Made by a program: the position numbers and the translations under genes. A stretch of DNA of 64,000 nt from Oscillospiraceae bacterium. Its GTDB lineage: Bacteria; Bacillota; Clostridia; Oscillospirales; Oscillospiraceae. The stretch lies in contig JAFVVH010000055.1 of assembly GCA_017502285.1 (NCBI GenBank), positions 1-64,000 of the forward strand, written 5' to 3'. The notes under the pieces were generated by a model. The model saw only the letters and a program-made list of their open reading frames with translations. It did not search any database and was not told where the DNA came from. This document shows positions 8,218-16,673 of the stretch, in pieces. Each line of letters starts with the position of its first letter. Positions within the stretch are counted from its first letter, which is position 1.

Positions 8218-8439
8218 ATGTATCAGCTTCGTATACGTGATTTGCGCGAGGACCGTGACCTGTCTCAGAAAGAGCTTGCCGTCCTGCTGGATGTTCACCA
8301 GACCACATATTCGGATTATGAATTGGGCAATCTGAATGTGCCTATTCCTGCCCTGCACAAACTTGCCGACTTCTACGGTGTCAGCGTGGATTATCTGCTG
8401 GGCCGCACTGCGGTAAAAACTCCCTATCCCAAAAAGTAA
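8218..8439 (+). CDS. XRE/Cro-type HTH regulator
   Basis: 73 residues from ATG 8218 (GGGTGATG just upstream); ATG 8212 and GTG 8209 are alternatives. The helix-turn-helix spans about residues 5-58: LREDRDLSQKELAVLLDVHQTTYSDYE, then LHKLADFYGVSVDYLLGRT. This is a complete single-domain Cro/C1-type repressor with no sensor domain. The divergent small gene and the twin palindromes upstream suggest autoregulation and control of the 50-residue gene. Confidence 0.9.
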   Translation: MYQLRIRDLREDRDLSQKELAVLLDVHQTTYSDYELGNLNVPIPALHKLADFYGVSVDYLLGRTAVKTPYPKK

Positions 8440-8449
8440 TACACCTTTT

Positions 8450-8479
8450 ACCCCACCGTCTTTGACGGTGGGGTTTTTC
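8450..8479 (+). terminator. terminator of the XRE gene
   Basis: ACCCCACCGTC / GACGGTGGGGT with a 3-nt loop, followed by TTTT. Confidence 0.85.
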
Positions 8480-8495
8480 ATGCCGCCCAGCCGCA

Positions 8496-8524
8496 TTGTA
8501 ATTCAGCCCCTTTGGTGATATAAT
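8496..8524 (+). promoter_or_regulatory. promoter of the YugP-like protease, TTGTAA-17-TATAAT
   Basis: -35 at 8496-8501 and consensus -10 at 8519-8524, 17-bp spacing, about 30 bp before the gene. Confidence 0.7.
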
Positions 8525-8554
8525 AATACCATCCTGTTTTAACGGAGGCACAAC

Positions 8555-9238
8555 ATGTTCTACTGGGACTCCACCTATTTTCTCGTGCTCATCGGCGCGG
8601 TCATTTCCCTGATCGCCTCGTCCAACGTCACACGCACCTTCAACAAATTTAAAACCGTTCCCAACGCACGCAGGCTCACCGCCGAGGCAGTGGCCGCCAA
8701 CATCCTGCGTCTGTCCGGCATCACCGACGTGCGCATCGAACCCATCAAGGGCAACCTCACCGACCACTACTCCCCCACGGAAAAGGTACTGCGCCTGTCC
8801 GACAGCGTGTACGGTCAGACCTCCGTGGCCGCGCTGGGTGTGGCCGCCCACGAGTGCGGCCATGCCATCCAGCACCATGTGGGCTACGCGCCCCTGAAGC
8901 TGCGCTCCCTGTCCGTGCCTGCAGCCAACTTCGGCGCCAAGCTGTCATGGCCGCTCATTCTCATCGGCATCCTGATGGGCAACACCGGGCTTGCTCAGGC
9001 GGGTGTACTGCTGTTTTCCTTCGTGGTAGCCTTTCAGCTCATCACCCTGCCGGTGGAGTTCAATGCTTCCCGCAGAGCCATGAGCATCCTGCGGGATGCC
9101 AATATCCTGTATGGCGAGGAACTGACCGGAGCGCAAAAGGTACTGTCCGCCGCCGCTCTGACCTACGTGGCCGCCGTGGCCTCCAGCCTGCTGCAGCTGC
9201 TGCGGCTGGTGCTGCTGACTCGCAGAAGCAGGCGCTGA
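8555..9238 (+). CDS. YugP-family zinc metallopeptidase, membrane
   Basis: 227 residues. An N-terminal membrane segment (residues 5-22) precedes a zinc site HECGH at 99-103. The third-ligand-type sequence LPVEFNASRRA follows after two further hydrophobic segments, and a C-terminal membrane helix ends in RRSRR. Length and order match the YugP / Zn_peptidase_2 family, whose substrates are unknown. ATG follows ACGGAGGCACAAC. Single-gene unit with its own promoter and a terminator at 9246-9281. Confidence 0.9.
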   Translation: MFYWDSTYFLVLIGAVISLIASSNVTRTFNKFKTVPNARRLTAEAVAANILRLSGITDVRIEPIKGNLTDHYSPTEKVLRLSDSVYGQTSVAALGVAAHECGHAIQHHVGYAPLKLRSLSVPAANFGAKLSWPLILIGILMGNTGLAQAGVLLFSFVVAFQLITLPVEFNASRRAMSILRDANILYGEELTGAQKVLSAAALTYVAAVASSLLQLLRLVLLTRRSRR

Positions 9239-9245
9239 CCCTATG

Positions 9246-9281
9246 AAAAATGAGGATGTCCACCGGACATCCTCATTTTTT
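9246..9281. terminator. bidirectional terminator
   Basis: AAAAATGAGGATGTC / GGACATCCTCATTTTT between two convergent genes; A- and T-runs on both sides. Confidence 0.85.
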
Positions 9282-9287
9282 ATTCTC

Positions 9288-9779
9288 TTACAGCAGGTTT
9301 TCCAGTTCTTCTGGGGTAAAGGAAAGCACGCCTTTCTCTTTGGCGGCCTGCCAGCCGTCGTAATACGCCTGCATATCCCCCGGTGCGGCAGGGTCAAACC
9401 AGTCCCGCTGTCCCGGATTTTCATAGTCGAGATAATAGACCCGCTGGAGGGTTTCCCCAGCCTTGGTCACATAGGTCACATGGGTATAGTACCCTTTCTC
9501 CTTGACCCATGCCATCTCCACCGCAGTCACCCGCTGGATGTTGTCCCGCTCCTCCTGAAGCATCAGGTGAACGGACTGCTCCGCCACACTCTGGGGATCC
9601 GTTCGGTCTCCTTGGGGCAGCAGAAACACAAGTGCCGCCACGATGGCCACAAACGCGATTCCTGCGGCGGCCAGAAACAGTAACGTTTTGGGTCGGGCAG
9701 GAATGGGAATAAGTAGCATATGGTCCTGGGTATGAGCAAATTCATGCATATGGTCCTCATTAAAGTCGGCTACTCTCAT
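9288..9779 (-). CDS. membrane-anchored protein of unknown function
   Basis: 163 residues. A His-rich cytoplasmic N-terminus (MHEFAHTQDH) is followed by one membrane segment at about residues 31-55, then an extracytoplasmic domain of about 105 residues. RBS AAGGAGGGATAGT precedes ATG. No recognised family. It ends LSFTPEELENLL. Single gene with a consensus promoter at 9812-9840. Confidence 0.8.
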   Translation of the reverse strand: MRVADFNEDHMHEFAHTQDHMLLIPIPARPKTLLFLAAAGIAFVAIVAALVFLLPQGDRTDPQSVAEQSVHLMLQEERDNIQRVTAVEMAWVKEKGYYTHVTYVTKAGETLQRVYYLDYENPGQRDWFDPAAPGDMQAYYDGWQAAKEKGVLSFTPEELENLL

Positions 9780-9811
9780 ACTATCCCTCCTTCGCAGCTT
9801 ACTTCGTTAAT

Positions 9812-9840
9812 ATTTTAACATATTCATTTTCCCGTGTCAA
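9812..9840 (-). promoter_or_regulatory. promoter TTGACA-17-TAAAAT
   Basis: -35 at 9840-9835 and -10 at 9817-9812 on the minus strand, for the 163-residue membrane protein. Confidence 0.8.
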
Positions 9841-9845
9841 CACAT

Positions 9846-11438
9846 TTATATGCTGATCGCCACAGCCTCCGCCACGCGAATACCGTCCACGGCGGCGGAT
9901 ACGATGCCGCCGGCATAGCCTGCGCCCTCACCGCAGGGAAACAGTCCCCGCACAGCGGACTGACAGGTCTCATCCCGGATGATGCGCACCGGGGAGGAAG
10001 ACCGGGTCTCCACACCCGTCAGCACCGCCTCCGGGTGGGCAAAGCCCCGCAGCTTGCGGTCCAGCAGAGGGACGGCCCCCCGCAGGGTGTCGGTCACATA
10101 GTCGGGCAGACAGCCCTCCATCCGCGTCCACGTCACACCGGGGCGATAAGTGGGCAGGATGCTCCCCGCCCCCTCCGAAGGTCGGTCAGCCAGAAAATCA
10201 CCTACCAGCTGGGCCGGGGCAAACCAATTCTCCCCTCCCAACTTATAGGCCGCCTGCTCCCACTGCTCCTGAAAGCGTACACCGGCCAGCGCATCGCCGC
10301 CGGGGAAATCGGCCGGGCCGACCCCCACCAGAAATCCGCCGTTGATATTCGCGCCGTCCCGGGCACGCAGACTCATGCCGTTGGTCACAAGCTGTCCCGG
10401 CTCACTGGCGGCGGCCACCACCTGTCCACCAGGGCAAACACAGAAGGAAAAGGCCGAGCGTCCGTTGGGCAAATGGCAGGCCAGCTTATAGTCCGAGGGG
10501 GGCAGCTGCTCCCATGCCGGGCCGTACTGACGCAGGCTTACCGCCTTTTGGCTGTGTTCGATGCGCACACCGATGGCAAAGGGCTTCTGTTCCATGGGCA
10601 CACCAACCTGCTCCAGCATGCGGAAGGTATCCCGGGCAGAATGTCCGGGGGCAACCACTAACGCTTTACATGGCATGTCATATCTGCCGCTTGGTCCCTC
10701 AACGGTGATACTTTCCACTCCGTCAGCCCCTGCTTTTATACCGCACAGCCTGCTTTCAAAGCGCACGTCGCAGCCCAGTTCCATCAGCTCCTGCCGCACA
10801 CTTTTCACCACGTCCCGCAGCACGTCCGTGCCGATGTGAGGCTTATGAGACCAGACCACATCCTCCGGCGCGCCGTGGGCCACCAGCGTGTCCAGTACGG
10901 CACTGATGCGTCCGTCGTGGGTGCCGGTGGTCAGCTTGCCGTCAGAGAATGTACCTGCGCCGCCTTCGCCAAACTGCACGTTGGAGGTCGGGTCCAGCGG
11001 TCCGCCCTTCCAGAAGGACTCCACGTTCCGGGTGCGCTCCTCTACCCTGCGGCCCCGCTCCAGCACGATGGGCGGCAGACCGGCCCGGGCCAGAAACAGC
11101 GCGGCAAACAGGCCCGCAGGGCCCATTCCCACCACCACAGGCGGGATACCGCCCTTGCGCCGCACAGCGGGGAATTCATAAGGCTGGGGCGCGTACAACG
11201 CCGCCTTGGAATTGCCTGCCCCCCGAAGCACCGCTTCCTCCCGGGCCACGGTCACATCCACAGTGTATACGTAGTGCACATCGTTCTTGTTGCGTGCGTC
11301 GATGGACTGCCGGGCAACGGTCATTTCCTCAATAGCGCCGGGCTTAATATTCAGCGCGCGGGCCGCGCGTTTTTTCAGTTGTTCCATGTCGCCGTTCAGG
11401 GGCAGGACAAGGTCGCGGACTCGAATCATGGCGCTCAC
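9846..11438 (-). CDS. FAD-dependent dehydrogenase (COG2509-type)
   Basis: 530 residues. An N-terminal domain of about 100 residues precedes a Rossmann FAD-binding motif VVGMGPAGLFAALFLARAG (about 103-121). Then come a flavoprotein motif VVAPGHSARDTF and a C-terminal GEGAGYAGGIVSAAVDG. This is the typical uncharacterised NAD(P)/FAD-dependent oxidoreductase of clostridia; substrate unknown. The N-terminal extension (ArgG/ThiI-like fold in related proteins) is family knowledge. Start ATG 11438 has GAGGTGAGCGCC in front. Not in an operon with its neighbours. Confidence 0.9.
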   Translation of the reverse strand: MSAMIRVRDLVLPLNGDMEQLKKRAARALNIKPGAIEEMTVARQSIDARNKNDVHYVYTVDVTVAREEAVLRGAGNSKAALYAPQPYEFPAVRRKGGIPPVVVGMGPAGLFAALFLARAGLPPIVLERGRRVEERTRNVESFWKGGPLDPTSNVQFGEGGAGTFSDGKLTTGTHDGRISAVLDTLVAHGAPEDVVWSHKPHIGTDVLRDVVKSVRQELMELGCDVRFESRLCGIKAGADGVESITVEGPSGRYDMPCKALVVAPGHSARDTFRMLEQVGVPMEQKPFAIGVRIEHSQKAVSLRQYGPAWEQLPPSDYKLACHLPNGRSAFSFCVCPGGQVVAAASEPGQLVTNGMSLRARDGANINGGFLVGVGPADFPGGDALAGVRFQEQWEQAAYKLGGENWFAPAQLVGDFLADRPSEGAGSILPTYRPGVTWTRMEGCLPDYVTDTLRGAVPLLDRKLRGFAHPEAVLTGVETRSSSPVRIIRDETCQSAVRGLFPCGEGAGYAGGIVSAAVDGIRVAEAVAISI

Positions 11439-11485
11439 CTCTCAGCTTGGTAAGTTCAGTTTACCACACAGCAACGAAAAAAGAA

Positions 11486-11698
11486 AGCGGCTCGCCAAGG
11501 CGAGCCGCTCGAGGCTGTCAAAAAACACGGAACATGCTCTTCGACGGGAAGGAAGATAGTGTGAAAGAAACCCAGGAGGGGTGTCTTTCGCGTTCAATCA
11601 AACCAAATTTTGAACTTTTTTAAAGGTTCAAAATTTGCAACAGCTTGTCGAAAAGACTTTTCGACAAGCTGAAGCGGCCCGCAGATGCGGGCCGCTCC
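11486..11698. repeat. cassette of five consecutive hairpins
   Basis: Gene-free interval between the FAD dehydrogenase and the 3' end of mreB, holding five inverted repeats in a row. They are AGCGGCTCGCC/GGCGAGCCGCT (11486-11509), GAAAGAAACCC/GGGGTGTCTTTC (about 11570-11590), AAATTTTGAAC/GTTCAAAATTT (11605-11635), CAGCTTGTCGAAAAG/CTTTTCGACAAGCTG (11641-11671) and AGCGGCCCGC/GCGGGCCGCT (11673-11696). The last probably terminates mreB. No ORF with a ribosome-binding site is visible. Confidence 0.65.
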
Positions 11699-11702
11699 TT
11701 TA

Positions 11703-12746
11703 TCAGTAATTCATCTGCTTTCTTCTGGACAAGTTCATGGTTCCGTCCTGCATGGCATCCAGACTTTCCAGACTCTTTCCGGTGCCGTAAGCCACGCAGG
11801 AGATGGCATCGTCGGCCACGTGGGTCTGGATTCCGGTGTGGGACTCGATGAGTTTGTCAAAGCCCCACACAAGGCTGCCGCCGCCGGTCATAACGATACC
11901 GTTGGTGGAGATGTCGGCCACCAGTTCGGGGGGAGTGCGCTCCAGAACACCGTGGATGGCCTCCAGAATGTGGCCGGAGACCTCCTCAAAGGCCTCGGTG
12001 GTCTCGCTGGAGGAAACGGTGAACTCACGGGGCAGACCGGTCATCAGACAGCGGCCCTTGATCTGCATGGAGACCTCCTCCGGGCGGGGGAAGACGCAGC
12101 CAATGGTCATCTTCAGTTCCTCGGCAGTACGCTCGCCGATGAGCACGTTGTACTTGCGGCGGATGTACTTGATGATGGCTTCGTCAAACTTGTCGCCGCC
12201 AGTCTTGATGGAGGCGGACTCCACCACGCCGGACAGGGAAATGACCGCAATGTCAGCAGTGCCGCCGCCGATGTCCACGATCATATGGCCGTCGGGCTTG
12301 GCGATGTCGATTCCGGCGCCGATGGCGGCGGCAACGGGCTCTTCGATCAGATAGACCTTGCGTGCACCGGCCTGAATACCCGCGTCGATGACGGCGCGCT
12401 CTTCCACTTCGGTAATGCCGGAGGGCACGCAGATAATGAGCCGGGGCTTGAACACGCTCACATTGCTCACCTTCTTGATGAACTCCTTGAGCATGCGCTC
12501 AGTCATGTCGTAGTCAGAGATCACACCCTCGCGCAGGGGGCGCATTGCAACGATGTTGCCGGGGGTACGGCCCAGCATAGCCTGAGCGTCGGAGCCTACC
12601 TTGAGCAGCTTGCCGGTGTTTCGGTCCATGGCCACCACGGATGGCTCACGCAGTACCACGCCCTTGCCCTTGATGTAAACCAGAATGGTGGCAGTACCAA
12701 GGTCGATACCAATATCCTTGCTGAAAAGTCCGCTGAAAATTCCCAT
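11703..12746 (-). CDS. mreB: MreB-like actin homologue, cell-shape protein
   Basis: 347 residues from ATG 12746 (AGGTGTGTGTGATT upstream). Actin-fold motifs: phosphate 1 DIGIDLGTATILVY near residue 12, phosphate 2 MIVDIGGGTADIAVIS, adenosine GIVMTGGGSLVWG. It guides lateral wall synthesis in rods. It stands alone, without mreCD, as is usual for a second MreB/Mbl paralogue, so it may be Mbl or MreBH rather than the principal MreB. Confidence 0.93.
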   Translation of the reverse strand: MGIFSGLFSKDIGIDLGTATILVYIKGKGVVLREPSVVAMDRNTGKLLKVGSDAQAMLGRTPGNIVAMRPLREGVISDYDMTERMLKEFIKKVSNVSVFKPRLIICVPSGITEVEERAVIDAGIQAGARKVYLIEEPVAAAIGAGIDIAKPDGHMIVDIGGGTADIAVISLSGVVESASIKTGGDKFDEAIIKYIRRKYNVLIGERTAEELKMTIGCVFPRPEEVSMQIKGRCLMTGLPREFTVSSSETTEAFEEVSGHILEAIHGVLERTPPELVADISTNGIVMTGGGSLVWGFDKLIESHTGIQTHVADDAISCVAYGTGKSLESLDAMQDGTMNLSRRKQMNY

Positions 12747-12837
12747 AATCACACACACCTGTCCGTTTCGCTTGTCAGCGTAATGATTTTATCCAAATGG
12801 GGCGGGCAATATCCGCACTCCACTTCTTTGCCCGAAT

Positions 12838-12866
12838 ATTATATCGGTTTCTCCGGCGCATTTCAA
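12838..12866 (-). promoter_or_regulatory. mreB promoter, TTGAAA-17-TATAAT
   Basis: -35 at 12866-12861 and -10 at 12843-12838, about 90 bp upstream of mreB and just past the comF stop. Confidence 0.8.
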
Positions 12867-12892
12867 CCGCAATTTGTGAACATTTGCATAAA

Positions 12893-13561
12893 TTATCCGT
12901 GGGCATCCCCGGAGGTCATGGCCATCGTGACGCAAGTCACCTGCTTTGCCCCTGCGGTGAGCAGCATCCGGGCGCACTCGGACAGGGTGGCTCCGCTGGT
13001 CATCACGTCATCCACCAGCAAAACACGCTTGCCCTGCACCTGTTCAGGACAACGCACAGCATAGGCACCCAACACGTTGGCCCGCCGCTCGCTGGCGCTT
13101 TTCAGGGAGGATTGTGGGTTTGTGTGACGCTTCTTCCGCAAAAGCGGCTGGCAGGGCATGTCCAGCTCTGCCGCCAGCCCCTCTGCCAGCAGTTGGGCCT
13201 GATCGTAGCCGCGCCTGTATCGCCGCCACCAGCTGACGGGCGCCCACGTGAGCACATCAAACTCGCCGTCCAACCGATCGGCCACGCATTGGGCCATCAG
13301 GGCGACATAGGGCCGGGTATAGGCGCGCACACCGGAAAACTTGAAGCGGTGGTGACTTTCGCGCACCTTATCCCGATACCACAGGGGCGCCACACAGACA
13401 GTAAAGAACTCACCCTTTCGCTCTCCCGACTTTCCCTGTGTCCACGGCAGGTCGCGCTGGCAATCCGGGCACAGCAAAGTCTGCCCCTTCTCCAGCAGAC
13501 TGTCGCAGAAGGGACATTTGGGCGGAAAGAGCAGGTCAAGAAGGACGGAAGAAACGTTCAA
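12893..13561 (-). CDS. comF: ComF-family phosphoribosyltransferase-like protein
   Basis: 222 residues. An N-terminal zinc ribbon has C16, C19, C31 and C34 (CPFC...CPDC), and the PRPP-binding loop VLLVDDVMTSGATLSECA lies near the C-terminus. ComF proteins act in natural-transformation DNA uptake in Bacillus. The start is a TTG at 13561 overlapping the TGA of the upstream ribbon-helix-helix gene (ATTGA), with GGAGG 10 bp before it. Translation is therefore probably coupled to that small regulator. Confidence 0.9.
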   Translation of the reverse strand: MNVSSVLLDLLFPPKCPFCDSLLEKGQTLLCPDCQRDLPWTQGKSGERKGEFFTVCVAPLWYRDKVRESHHRFKFSGVRAYTRPYVALMAQCVADRLDGEFDVLTWAPVSWWRRYRRGYDQAQLLAEGLAAELDMPCQPLLRKKRHTNPQSSLKSASERRANVLGAYAVRCPEQVQGKRVLLVDDVMTSGATLSECARMLLTAGAKQVTCVTMAMTSGDAHG

Positions 13562-13737
13562 TCTTCCAGATCCTCCGGGGTAATGGGGCCGTGCTCTTTT
13601 TCAAAATCGCGGATGCACTTGTTAAACAGGTGCATTGCCAAACTATTGACTGTTCTGTCATCGTACTTTGCGATATACACCAGTTTTTTGTGTATCTCTG
13701 GTGAAACCCGCAAGCCGACATATTTGATCTCGTTCAT
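13558..13737 (-). CDS. ribbon-helix-helix protein coupled to comF
   Basis: 59 residues: beta strand IKYVGLRVSPEIHKKL, then two helices (YIAKYDDRTVNSLAMHLFNKCIRDF) and tail EKEHGPITPEDLED. This is the Arc/CopG-type layout of a small DNA-binding dimer. It is clearly paralogous to the protein at 13898-14083 (tail FEKxxGPIxPEDxE is shared). Its stop codon overlaps the comF TTG start. A GC-rich palindrome GCACGCACCTGCGTGC upstream (about 13755-13770) could be its operator. No toxin gene is visible beside it. Confidence 0.75.
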   Translation of the reverse strand: MNEIKYVGLRVSPEIHKKLVYIAKYDDRTVNSLAMHLFNKCIRDFEKEHGPITPEDLED

Positions 13738-13897
13738 ATGACCACATCCTCAATGCACGCACCTGCGTGCTATTTGAGTTTATGGTATCTTTGTCCCCTT
13801 TTGTCGAGTTCATTATGCACACAATCGCGCGCACTATTTATATCAAAAAAACTCCCCTTGCCGTGGGAGGTGTGAATTAAATAGGTGCTTTATGCGA

Positions 13898-14083
13898 TCA
13901 AATCTTCTCCATATCTTCCGGTTTAATCGGTCCGTTGGCTTTTTCAAACTCCCGAACACACCGTTGCATCAAATGCAAGATCTGCCCGCTCATCGTACGA
14001 CCTTCCGCTCCAGCCACATATTGAAACCTATCATGCAGTTCCGTATTCATGCGGATACTTAAGTGGACTTTCTCTCTTTCCAT
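13898..14083 (-). CDS. second ribbon-helix-helix protein, paralogue
   Basis: 61 residues from ATG 14083 (AGGGAGAAAC upstream; the longer upstream extension is rejected). Strand EKVHLSIRMNTELHDRF, helices YVAGAEGRTMSGQILHLMQRCVREFE, tail KANGPIKPEDMEKI. Paralogue of the comF-linked protein 160 bp downstream. Likely DNA-binding; target unknown. Standalone antitoxin-like or orphan regulator. Confidence 0.75.
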   Translation of the reverse strand: MEREKVHLSIRMNTELHDRFQYVAGAEGRTMSGQILHLMQRCVREFEKANGPIKPEDMEKI

Positions 14084-14100
14084 GTTTCTCCCTCCCTTTA

Positions 14101-14444
14101 ATTGTATTTCGCCCTGCGGGGCGAGTTCCTTTGCAACGATGCAAAGGAACCAAAAATCGCCGGGGGTGGACACGATGAAACTGCGGCGCATCCGCCTTGT
14201 TTCATATGCTGTCCATCCCCCCGCCCCCCATCACAGGGAACGCATTACCGTTAATCGTGCCGCGTTTCCGGCGCGCAAAATCTGAGTGGTCTATGCGATT
14301 TTATCCGGGGCGCCCTGCCCCTGCTTCCATCAAAGTTTGTTTGCTATGCGCATTTTTATTGCCGCGCCTTCGTGTCCAAGCTACGGCAGTTTTCCGATGC
14401 TTGTAAGGGTAGGCTACTCACTCGCCCTGCAAAGCGAAATCCTC
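14101..14444. other. gene-free interval with hairpins
   Basis: About 360 bp without a convincing gene. It contains TTCCTTTGCAACGATGCAAAGGAA (about 14125-14150). It also holds a long imperfect hairpin at about 14162-14221, with outer arms GGGGGTGGACA and TGTCCATCCCCC and inner arms ATGAAAC and GTTTCAT. This is MITE-like in shape. The remainder to the recD2 stop shows nothing I can name. Confidence 0.5.
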
Positions 14445-16658
14445 TTAATTTCCAGAAATCATCGCCAGTCGTGCCCGCAGGCCGGAATAGCGCCGGGTCT
14501 GGCGGTCATTTTCCACCATGCGTGCCACCACATTTTCGTCGCCCACGATAATAAACAGCTCTCTGGCGCGGGTGATTGCGGTATACAGCACCCCGCGGGT
14601 CAACAGCATGGGCGCTCCATCCACAGCGGCCAGAATCACCGCCCGGTACTCACTGCCCTGCGCCTTATGTACTGTAACGGCATAGGCCGGCTCCAGCTCC
14701 CCCAGCATATCCGGGGTATACTCCACCTGCCGTCCGTCAAAGTCCACGGTAATGGTCTCGCCCTTTGGCGCTACGGCGATGATGCGTCCGATGTCTCCGT
14801 TGAACACGCCCATGCCGGAGTTGCCGCTGTCCGGCTCCCGCCAAAGTACGTCGTAGTTGTTCCTGACCTGCATCACCCGGTCGCCCAGACGGAAGATATA
14901 TTCCCCAAACCGCCGCTCCTCCTTATCCTCCCGGGCGGGATTCAGGGCATCCTGCAGCGCCCGGTTCAGGGCCGCAGTACCCGTTCCCCGCCGCCGGGTG
15001 GGAGACAGCACTTGGATCTGGTCGGTAGGGATACCCATGCGCTCCGGCAGCCTCCGTCGGCACAGGTCCACAATGGTATCCGCCGCGGCCACAGGGTCCC
15101 GGCGGCTGAGGAAGAAGAAATCGTTGTCATTGGCCCGCAGGTCAGGCATTTGGCCTGCGTTGACCATATGGGCGGTGCGCACAATGGCGCTTTGGGCCGC
15201 CTGACGGAAAATCTGGGTCAGCCGCACCGTGGGCACAGCCCGGCTGCGGATCAGGTCGGCAAAGACACAACCCGGTCCCACCGAGGGCAGCTGGTCCGGG
15301 TCGCCCACCAGAACCAGCCGGCAGTCCTCTCCCAGTGCATCCAGCAGTGCCGCCATCAGCGATACGTCCACCATGGAAGCCTCATCCACGATGACCGCAT
15401 CCGCCTGCAGCGGCTCATCCGCGTTTCTGCTGAATACCAGTCGCCCGCTGTACGGGTCAAAGCCCGTCTCCAGCAGGCGGTGGATGGTGGCCGCCTCCGT
15501 GCCGCACAGCTCGCCAAGCCGCTTGGCCGCCCGTCCGGTGTGCGCGGCAAGAGCGGTGTCCATGCCCATGCTCTCAAACAGAGCCAGCACCCCCCGCAGA
15601 GTAGTGGTCTTACCTGTACCGGGGCCGCCTGTGAGCAGCATGACCTGACTTTGGGCCGCCAGCTCCACCGCTTCCACCTGCTGGGGAGCATAGGTCATCC
15701 CCTGCCGCCGCTGGATGTCTTTCAAAATGGTTTTTATGTTCTTGGAGACCGGGGGATGCTGCTCACTCATGATGCTCAGTCGCTGAGCCACATAGCTTTC
15801 CGCCGCATACAGGTCGGCAAGGTAAACTGCCGTTTCCCCTGCCACTTCGTCCTGCACCACCTCGTCCCGGGTCAGGAGCGCTTCCAAAGCTTGCTCCAGC
15901 TTGTCCTCACGCACTTCGGCCAGCTGCTCGGTGGCCCGGAGCAGCTTATTGCGGGGCAGGAAGGTATGTCCGTTATTCAGGTTATGGGAAAGTTCAAACA
16001 GCAGAGCGGCTTCCAGACGCAGAGGGTCATCCACCCCCACACCCAGCGCATCCGCCACGCCGTCCGCCACGGCAAAGTCCACACCCCACTCCTCGCTTAC
16101 CAGCAGGTAAGGATTGGACTTGATCACATCCAGAGCCACATCGCCCCACTGCCGGTAGAGGGCCGCGCCCAGCTGAACAGGCAGGTCGTGTTTGGACAAA
16201 AACTCCAGCAGACGGCGCATACCCATCTGCTGGCGGAATGCCTGACTCATTTCCTTGGCCCGCTTGAGGGAGATCCCCTTGATGGCCGTCAGCTTCTCGG
16301 GTTCTTCCTCCAGAATATTCAGGGCTTCTTCACCGAACTCCTCCACCATGCGCCGGGCGGTGGACTGACCGATCCCCTTGACCACACCGGAGGCCAGGTA
16401 GTGAAATACCTCTTTCACTCCCCTAGGCAGTCGCCGTTCGATGCTCTCGGCCTTGAACTGTTCTCCGTAGGAGGGATGCCGCACCCAGCCGCCACGGACA
16501 GACAGAGACTCTCCGGGGGCCACACCGGGCATACAGCCCACCACGGTGACCTCCCCCTGTCCCGCCTCCAGCCGCAGGATGGTGTAGCCGTTCTCCTCAT
16601 TTTGGAAGATGATGGAGGAGACAGTGCCCTCTATGAGATTTAAGGTCTGCTCTTCCAT
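14445..16658 (-). CDS. recD2: RecD2-type ATP-dependent DNA helicase
   Basis: 737 residues, the normal RecD2 size. The N-terminal OB-like region opens with EGTVSSIIFQNEENGYTILRLEAG. Helix-hairpin-helix repeats (around GVVKGIGQSTARRMVEEFGEEAL) follow. Then come SF1B motifs: Walker A LLTGGPGTGKTTTL, Walker B VDEASMVD, motif III GDPDQLPSVGPG and C-terminal TVHKAQGSEY. A 5'-3' helicase of RecBCD-independent repair. It follows the 110-residue membrane protein gene by 15 bp, so probably co-transcribed. Confidence 0.95.
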   Translation of the reverse strand: MEEQTLNLIEGTVSSIIFQNEENGYTILRLEAGQGEVTVVGCMPGVAPGESLSVRGGWVRHPSYGEQFKAESIERRLPRGVKEVFHYLASGVVKGIGQSTARRMVEEFGEEALNILEEEPEKLTAIKGISLKRAKEMSQAFRQQMGMRRLLEFLSKHDLPVQLGAALYRQWGDVALDVIKSNPYLLVSEEWGVDFAVADGVADALGVGVDDPLRLEAALLFELSHNLNNGHTFLPRNKLLRATEQLAEVREDKLEQALEALLTRDEVVQDEVAGETAVYLADLYAAESYVAQRLSIMSEQHPPVSKNIKTILKDIQRRQGMTYAPQQVEAVELAAQSQVMLLTGGPGTGKTTTLRGVLALFESMGMDTALAAHTGRAAKRLGELCGTEAATIHRLLETGFDPYSGRLVFSRNADEPLQADAVIVDEASMVDVSLMAALLDALGEDCRLVLVGDPDQLPSVGPGCVFADLIRSRAVPTVRLTQIFRQAAQSAIVRTAHMVNAGQMPDLRANDNDFFFLSRRDPVAAADTIVDLCRRRLPERMGIPTDQIQVLSPTRRRGTGTAALNRALQDALNPAREDKEERRFGEYIFRLGDRVMQVRNNYDVLWREPDSGNSGMGVFNGDIGRIIAVAPKGETITVDFDGRQVEYTPDMLGELEPAYAVTVHKAQGSEYRAVILAAVDGAPMLLTRGVLYTAITRARELFIIVGDENVVARMVENDRQTRRYSGLRARLAMISGN

Positions 16659-16673
16659 CTTCTTCCCTCCCTT

